Below, one piece after another: positions 59,872-64,000 of a stretch of DNA of 64,000 bases. The stretch covers positions 3,214,001 to 3,278,000 of the forward strand of contig NZ_CP071794.1 in the NCBI RefSeq assembly GCF_017498565.1. The letters run 5' to 3'. The position numbers were made by a program, and so were the translations under genes. The stretch is from Parasphingorhabdus cellanae. GTDB taxonomy: Bacteria; Pseudomonadota; Alphaproteobacteria; Sphingomonadales; Sphingomonadaceae. Every line of letters starts with the position of its first letter. The first letter of the stretch is position 1. The notes beneath the pieces were generated by a model. It did no database searches, was not told where the DNA came from, and worked only from the letters and a program-made list of their open reading frames with translations.

Positions 59872-60396
59872 ATGGCCAGTAAATTTTTTCGAAACGTCAA
59901 GACAATACTATTGTTTTTGCTGATTGTTGGCGGATCATGGGCGTTTGGACGCTGGGCGATTGATCCGGAAACGATCACGGTGAATGGTAAAACTGTGCAA
60001 GTCATTGACGGGGATAGCTTCAAAGATGCTGCCACCGAGTATCGCATTTACGGTATTGATGCGCCTGAATATCGCCAGCTCTGTAAAGATACGGACAATC
60101 GCAATTGGCCTTGCGGGAAATCGGCGCGGACTGCTTTGGAAAAGAGGTTAAGCGAAGGCCAATATAGCTGTGAAGTTCATGCCCGTGATAAATATGGCCG
60201 AACGATTGTGACCTGTTCAAGCGGTAACCAGGATCTCGGCGCCGCTATGGTCGAACAGGGGCACGCCATATCCTCTGATAGTTTTGACCAGGTAGTTTAT
60301 GGTCGCGAAGAAGCTAGCGCCGAAAAGGCGAAGCGCGGTATTTGGCAAGGAAGCTTCGAAACACCGTCTAGTTGGCGCGCGTCGCATCCTCGATAG
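59872..60396 (+). CDS. Membrane-anchored thermonuclease (SNase) family protein
   Basis: 174 residues: an N-terminal membrane helix or signal anchor (ILLFLLIVGGSWAFG, about 12-26) and a staphylococcal-nuclease OB fold. Family residues visible: VIDGDSFK (Asp), YRIYGIDAPE (R and D), and DKYGRTIVTC (R), with E position in ...PCGKSARTAL region. Likely an extracytoplasmic nuclease. Its 3' end overlaps the convergent rhodanese gene by 29 bases. Confidence 0.87.
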   Translation: MASKFFRNVKTILLFLLIVGGSWAFGRWAIDPETITVNGKTVQVIDGDSFKDAATEYRIYGIDAPEYRQLCKDTDNRNWPCGKSARTALEKRLSEGQYSCEVHARDKYGRTIVTCSSGNQDLGAAMVEQGHAISSDSFDQVVYGREEASAEKAKRGIWQGSFETPSSWRASHPR

Positions 60397-60961
60397 GTTT
60401 CTGAGACAATTGAGATGGGTTTATCGTGAGAGTTCTAGGTATTCCTGTCCAACGCGCAAGCGGATCCGCCATATGGGTCACCCCATTTAGCTCGTAGATA
60501 TTCTCATATCCATAGCCATAGAGATTAATAAATGTTGGGATATTCAGCGCGAGCGGTGCCCGTTTTAGCGGAATGGGCGGGATATCATCACGGAAATTAT
60601 TGTTGCAGTAGATCAGGATCGGCCGCGTTTTATCTCCCAACAACTTGGTAAGTTTTTCTTCGGTAAAGTCCGAAAAAGGTATGTTGATTGCGCCTTCAAT
60701 ATGGCCCTGCGCAAAAGCGGCCGCAGATCGGCTGTCGAGAATTATTGCATTTTGATCCTTCGCGATGGCGTTGAATTTTTTTAGATCGACCAACCGTTCT
60801 TGGCGATATTCGGAGAGTTCTTCGGTCAATTGAAGAAAGCCGGCATAGTCAACCTGTGGGAGAGTCCTTATTTCAGCAGTAGATAGCTGTTGTGCTATAA
60901 CGGGTTGTAGCGAGAGCGCTGAAAGGACGGCAGCAGATGCGATGAGTGTCGACAATTTCAT
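60368..60961 (-). CDS. Exported rhodanese-domain protein
   Basis: 197 residues. Signal peptide (MKLSTLIASAAVLSALSLQPVIA). A single rhodanese domain follows: AIILDSRSAAAFAQGHIEGAINIPF (read in parts) and the active-site loop ILIYCNNNFRDD with the catalytic Cys. The loop differs from classic thiosulfate sulfurtransferases, so sulfur transfer is possible but not certain. The ATG at 60961 gives the signal peptide; the frame to 60982 adds seven residues. Confidence 0.85.
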   Translation of the reverse strand: MKLSTLIASAAVLSALSLQPVIAQQLSTAEIRTLPQVDYAGFLQLTEELSEYRQERLVDLKKFNAIAKDQNAIILDSRSAAAFAQGHIEGAINIPFSDFTEEKLTKLLGDKTRPILIYCNNNFRDDIPPIPLKRAPLALNIPTFINLYGYGYENIYELNGVTHMADPLARWTGIPRTLTINPSQLSQKPIEDATRAN

Positions 60962-61122
60962 GATCTTTATCCCCATTTTCACAAACCAACTAAAATCTAG
61001 ACTTTTCAGATTGCTAAAAGCTGAACCTGCACTAATTTACGGATTGTATCGGGCGTTGCACTTGAGTGAAATGAACCTATGGTCCTTTCACATATGCGAG
61101 CAGAATCGCAAACGGGGGAAGC

Positions 61123-61761
61123 GTGCACAATAATATTAAACCCAATTGGTTGTCGGAAATTGTCCGGCGCTTTTCCGTATTTGTTTATACGATCACTGGT
61201 TGGAAGGCGGTTCAGGAAAACCCAGCACCGCGAAAATGTGTAATTATCGCAGCACCCCATACCAGCAACTGGGACTTTATCTATTTTTTCGGGTTGACCA
61301 ATAGCTTGAAAATCAACTCCTACTGGATCGGGAAGGATACGCTCTTCAAAAAGCCCTTTGGCGATATGATGCGGCGAATGGGCGGAATTCCGGTAGATCG
61401 TTCCAAATCTCAGAATATGGTTGATGCGATGGTCGCGGAGTTTAACAAGCGCGATGATTTCATTCTCACTATTCCGCCAGAAGGGACGCGCGGCAATGTG
61501 CGGCAATGGCGAACCGGTTTCTACTATATTGCGCTAAAAGCCAAAGTGCCGTTGATCGTCGGAATGATGGATTATGCCAAGAAAACCGGCGGACTGGGCC
61601 CGGAAATCGAAGTGACCGGAGACTATGAGGCGGATATGGCCAAGATCAGCAGCTTTTATCACAGCGTCACGCCCAAATATCCTGACAAGGCGATGGATGA
61701 CATTGTGCATACTGCAGCCGACCCGGCATCGGGTGGAGGAAAATCAGGCAATAAATCATGA
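61123..61761 (+). CDS. 1-acyl-sn-glycerol-3-phosphate acyltransferase-like protein
   Basis: Lysophospholipid acyltransferase-fold membrane protein (212 aa). Catalytic HTSNWD motif (variant of HX4D) at about 46-51 and the substrate motif PPEGTRG at about 126-132, with GGIPVDRSKS near 89. It starts with GTG at 61123 after a GGGGGAA ribosome site. Its stop overlaps the DUF1295 gene (ATGA). Acyl acceptor unknown; the HTSNWD form is typical of a group distinct from PlsC. Confidence 0.88.
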   Translation: MHNNIKPNWLSEIVRRFSVFVYTITGWKAVQENPAPRKCVIIAAPHTSNWDFIYFFGLTNSLKINSYWIGKDTLFKKPFGDMMRRMGGIPVDRSKSQNMVDAMVAEFNKRDDFILTIPPEGTRGNVRQWRTGFYYIALKAKVPLIVGMMDYAKKTGGLGPEIEVTGDYEADMAKISSFYHSVTPKYPDKAMDDIVHTAADPASGGGKSGNKS

Positions 61762-62555
61762 GTCTGCTATTGGCGCTCGGCCAGAATTTCATTCTGCTGG
61801 TGGGAATTATGATCATCCTCTGGCTGATTTCTGTCAGGATCCGTGATGTATCCTTCATCGACTCTTTTTGGGCTTACGGCATGGCGATCCTTGCTGGAGC
61901 GTCCATTGTGCAGGCGGGAAATACCGGCTGGCTTGGCTGGACGATATTTGGTTTGACGGTGACGTGGGGCGTGCGGTTGGGCACACATTTGCTATTGCGC
62001 TGGCGTAAGGAAGGAGAAGACCCTCGCTATGCGAAGATCATTAGCACAGCGATGAAGAAAAAGGGTTGGAGCTTTGCCAAAACGGCTTTGATCAAGGTTT
62101 GGGTGTTGCAGATTCCATTATTGTTCATGGTTTGCCTGCCAGCACAAATTGGTATATTCTTGGCGGAAAATCAGGATCTGAGTCCGGTCGCCATTATTGG
62201 CCTGGTTCTGGCTATGATTGGCATCACATTTGAAACTATTGGTGACGCGCAGCTCAGGACTTTCAAGTCCAATCCGGACAATAAAGGCAAAGTGCTTGAT
62301 ACCGGCCTCTGGCGCTATACACGGCATCCCAATTATTTCGGCGACTTTTGCACCTGGTGGGGTATCTGGTTGGTCGCCGCGCAAGTCGGTTGGCCAGTTT
62401 GGTTAGCGGTTGTAGGGCCGTTATTTCTGAGCTTTACGCTGACAAAGTGGAGTGGCGCGCCGATGTTGGAACATTCCCTGCGCAAGAACCGGCCGAACTA
62501 TGTCGATTATATTGAACGGACATCCGGCTTTTTTCCGATGCCGCCAAAGACTTAG
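61758..62555 (+). CDS. DUF1295 / steroid 5-alpha-reductase-like membrane protein
   Basis: 265 residues, about six membrane helices. The C-terminal half carries the family signature: VLDTGLWRYTRHPNYFGDFCTWWGIWL (read in parts, about 176-202) and PRNRPNYVDYIERTSGFFP-like end (NRPNYVDYIERTSGF). Members resemble 3-oxo-5-alpha-steroid 4-dehydrogenases or isoprenylcysteine methyltransferases in fold; the reaction is unknown. Coupled to the acyltransferase gene. Confidence 0.88.
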   Translation: MSLLLALGQNFILLVGIMIILWLISVRIRDVSFIDSFWAYGMAILAGASIVQAGNTGWLGWTIFGLTVTWGVRLGTHLLLRWRKEGEDPRYAKIISTAMKKKGWSFAKTALIKVWVLQIPLLFMVCLPAQIGIFLAENQDLSPVAIIGLVLAMIGITFETIGDAQLRTFKSNPDNKGKVLDTGLWRYTRHPNYFGDFCTWWGIWLVAAQVGWPVWLAVVGPLFLSFTLTKWSGAPMLEHSLRKNRPNYVDYIERTSGFFPMPPKT

Positions 62556-62557
62556 TC

Positions 62558-63217
62558 TCAGGCTGCTGCAGCGAGCACCTTATTCTCGATAATCTGAGCA
62601 AAGACATCGCTGTCTTGAGCGCCGGGCACCATGAACTTCTTGTTAAAGATGAAGGCGGGAACGCCGGAGATGAACCGGTCTTGCCATTGGGCTTCAATGG
62701 AACGAACCTCGGCGGCAAACATGTCGCTTCCCAACAGATCGCGGACGCGTTTCTCATCAAGGCCTACAGAGCCTGCGACTGCAATGAGCACTTCATGATC
62801 GCTGACATCTTTGCCGTCAGTAAAATGCGCTTTGAACAGGGCCAGTTTTAACGCTGTTTGCTTGCCTGTCTCACCGGCCCAATGCAGCACCCGGTGCGCA
62901 TCGAAAGTGTTCACCATCCGCATGTTTTCATGGTAGCTAAATTCGAAATCGAGATCGCTCCCAGCATTGCGCAGCCGTTCGCGATTGGCTTTGCTTTGAT
63001 CCGGTGTAGCGCCATATTTCTGTGCCATATGCTCATCAATATCTTGCCCTTCAGGAGGCATGGACGGATTTAATTCAAAGGCGTGCCAGGCAAGGGCGAA
63101 TTGCGCTTTGCCTTCAAAGCGCTGCATTGCCTGTTCGAGCTTTTTATAACCGATAATACACCACGGACAGACGACATCGGAGACAATATCGACGGTAATC
63201 ACCGGGGTCTCTGACAT
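62558..63217 (-). CDS. DsbA-family (FrnE-like) oxidoreductase
   Basis: Cytoplasmic thioredoxin-fold protein (219 aa) with CPWC at residues 17-20 (VCPWCIIG) and a helical insertion. FVPGAQ..near the end and GVPAFIFNKKFMV (cis-Pro, about 184-196) complete the active site. No signal peptide. FrnE-like proteins act as disulphide isomerases or 2-hydroxychromene-2-carboxylate isomerase relatives; role here unknown. Confidence 0.9.
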   Translation of the reverse strand: MSETPVITVDIVSDVVCPWCIIGYKKLEQAMQRFEGKAQFALAWHAFELNPSMPPEGQDIDEHMAQKYGATPDQSKANRERLRNAGSDLDFEFSYHENMRMVNTFDAHRVLHWAGETGKQTALKLALFKAHFTDGKDVSDHEVLIAVAGSVGLDEKRVRDLLGSDMFAAEVRSIEAQWQDRFISGVPAFIFNKKFMVPGAQDSDVFAQIIENKVLAAAA

Positions 63218-63247
63218 GACTTATTCCTTAAAAAATAGGATATGGGC

Positions 63248-63595
63248 TCAGTCTTTTTCTAAAGTACATTGCAACGGATGCTGGTTCTTACGCGCGAAGT
63301 CCATAACTTGCGTAACCTTAGTTTCCGCCACTTCGTAGCTGAATGTCCCGCAAACGCCGACCCCTTTTTGGTGAACGTGCAGCATGACCCTTGTCGCTTC
63401 GTCAATATCCATTTGGAAAAAGCGTTTGAGGACCAGCACCACAAATTCCATGGGTGTATAGTCGTCATTGAGGATCAGGACTTTATAGGGGTTGGGTTTT
63501 TTGGTCTTGGTCCGTGTTTTTGTTGCGATGCCAATATTGGTATCATCGCCATCTCCGGCGCCATTGTTATCTGCGCCATCATCGTCGTCCCCGGC
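63248..63595 (-). CDS. clpS: ATP-dependent Clp protease adaptor ClpS
   Basis: Adaptor that brings N-degron substrates to ClpAP (115 aa from this start). Core: [20 protein letters not shown], then [24 protein letters not shown] and [12 protein letters not shown]. The acidic N-terminal tail [12 protein letters not shown] is disordered, as usual. An ATG at 63688 (MIKAEIL, 146 aa) and a TTG at 63697 are longer options; none has a clear ribosome site, so the start is uncertain. Confidence 0.9.
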   Translation of the reverse strand, partial: AGDDDDGADNNGAGDGDDTNIGIATKTRTKTKKPNPYKVLILNDDYTPMEFVVLVLKRFFQMDIDEATRVMLHVHQKGVGVCGTFSYEVAETKVTQVMDFARKNQHPLQCTLEKD

Positions 63596-63785
63596 CATAA
63601 GTTCAAGCGGCCGAGAGGCTTCGTTAGCCTGCAAGAGGAGCGGGTCGGCGTCAAATAGTGTGAGGGAGAGAATCTCTGCTTTAATCATGTTCGACAAGAT
63701 ATGGTATTTTAACCCCAGAGGGCAAGTGGCGGATTGATCAATCGGCGATGATTTTACGACAAACCGTCCGATTATTGCACAAATG

Positions 63786-63817
63786 AAAAAGGCCGCTCCC
63801 TCGGGAGCGGCCTTTTT
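63786..63817. terminator. Strong rho-independent terminator (bidirectional)
   Basis: A perfect hairpin: A5 then GGCCGCTCCC, a TC loop, GGGAGCGGCC then T5. On either strand a GC-rich stem is followed by a T run. On the minus strand it lies 20 bases beyond the phasin stop and ends that gene. Confidence 0.9.
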
Positions 63818-63836
63818 GCGTGACGTTAAAAGCGGC

Positions 63837-64000
63837 TTAAGCGGCTTTTTTCATTTCCTTGCGGATGGTGCTGACGCGATCAGCGATTGGCTGATAGGCT
63901 TTGCCAGCCAATTTGGTCACTGCATCCACATTGTTCGACGTCTGGTCAACAACCCGGTCCATGCCGTTACGCAGATAGTCGGTCTGCTTGTCGAAAAAGT
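63837..64000 (-). CDS. Phasin-family protein (3' end; 5' part outside window)
   Basis: The open frame on the minus strand runs from the window edge to TAA at 63837-63839 and codes for about 54 residues, ending [13 protein letters not shown], preceded by [16 protein letters not shown]. Helical, Lys/Asp-rich sequence of this kind matches the C-terminus of alphaproteobacterial phasins that coat polyhydroxyalkanoate granules. The Ala-Lys tail is typical. Only the end is visible, so the family call rests on a short segment. Confidence 0.75.
   Translation of the reverse strand, partial: FFDKQTDYLRNGMDRVVDQTSNNVDAVTKLAGKAYQPIADRVSTIRKEMKKAA

Overview
The window (64 kb) looks like ordinary chromosome of a sphingomonad alphaproteobacterium. 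The evidence is gene content and order: ftsA-ftsZ, split gcvPA/gcvPB behind a tandem glycine riboswitch, atpHAGDC, priA, lpoA-like/rsmI/yraN/gshB, rdgB-rph-hrcA-grpE, clpS and phasin. The moderate GC (by eye a little over 50%) and protein style fit a marine Sphingorhabdus/Parasphingorhabdus-like genus; that genus-level guess is inference. No rRNA, tRNA, CRISPR array, prophage or insertion sequence was seen.

Layout. 1-4.6 kb: cell division (3' part of ftsA, ftsZ, a TPR/SPOR envelope protein). 4.6-6.4 kb: dGTPase-like and a small Rossmann protein. 6.4-11.4 kb: glycine-cleavage operon with its riboswitch. 11.4-14.7 kb: BASS transporter, DUF938 methyltransferase, acyl-CoA synthetase. 14.7-18.7 kb: copper module, with divergent units (glutaredoxin/MauE-csoR and copA-copB) around one palindromic operator. 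19-22.4 kb: amidohydrolase, secreted protein, DMT transporter. 22.6-29.2 kb: acylating aldehyde dehydrogenase, polysaccharide deacetylase, then a valine-catabolism operon (acyl-CoA dehydrogenase, 3-hydroxyisobutyryl-CoA hydrolase, enoyl-CoA hydratase, mmsB). 29.2-31.9 kb: orphan cpaF and a second DMT transporter. 32-36.8 kb: F1 ATP synthase operon on the minus strand. 37-44 kb: ada, PEP-mutase-like enzyme, MFS pump, membrane-anchored trypsin-like protease, priA. 44-49.2 kb: DUF4197 protein, a DnaA-box-rich spacer, fructose-6-phosphate aldolase/transaldolase, LpoA-like lipoprotein, rsmI, yraN, gshB. 49.3-52.8 kb: methyltransferase, a frameshifted xerC, hemW and a CAP-domain lipoprotein with a Pro-Thr linker. 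52.8-56 kb: rdgB, rph, hrcA, grpE. 56-64 kb: small accessory genes (PadR regulator, GNAT, GntP permease, PilZ, nuclease, rhodanese, acyltransferase, DUF1295, DsbA), then clpS, a strong terminator and the 3' end of a phasin gene.

Most notable: a one-base frameshift in xerC at a G4 run; paired-hairpin intergenic repeats in at least three sequence families, one of which supplies the last codons and stop of hemW and two copies of which show compensatory stem changes; the shared copper operator; the tandem glycine riboswitch; and a spacer upstream of tal with several DnaA-box matches beside an AT-rich stretch. I saw no convincing new multi-gene defence or mobile system. The novelty candidates are the repeat-gene interplay, the protease/two-TM/C-terminal-domain protein, and the deacetylase coupled to valine catabolism.
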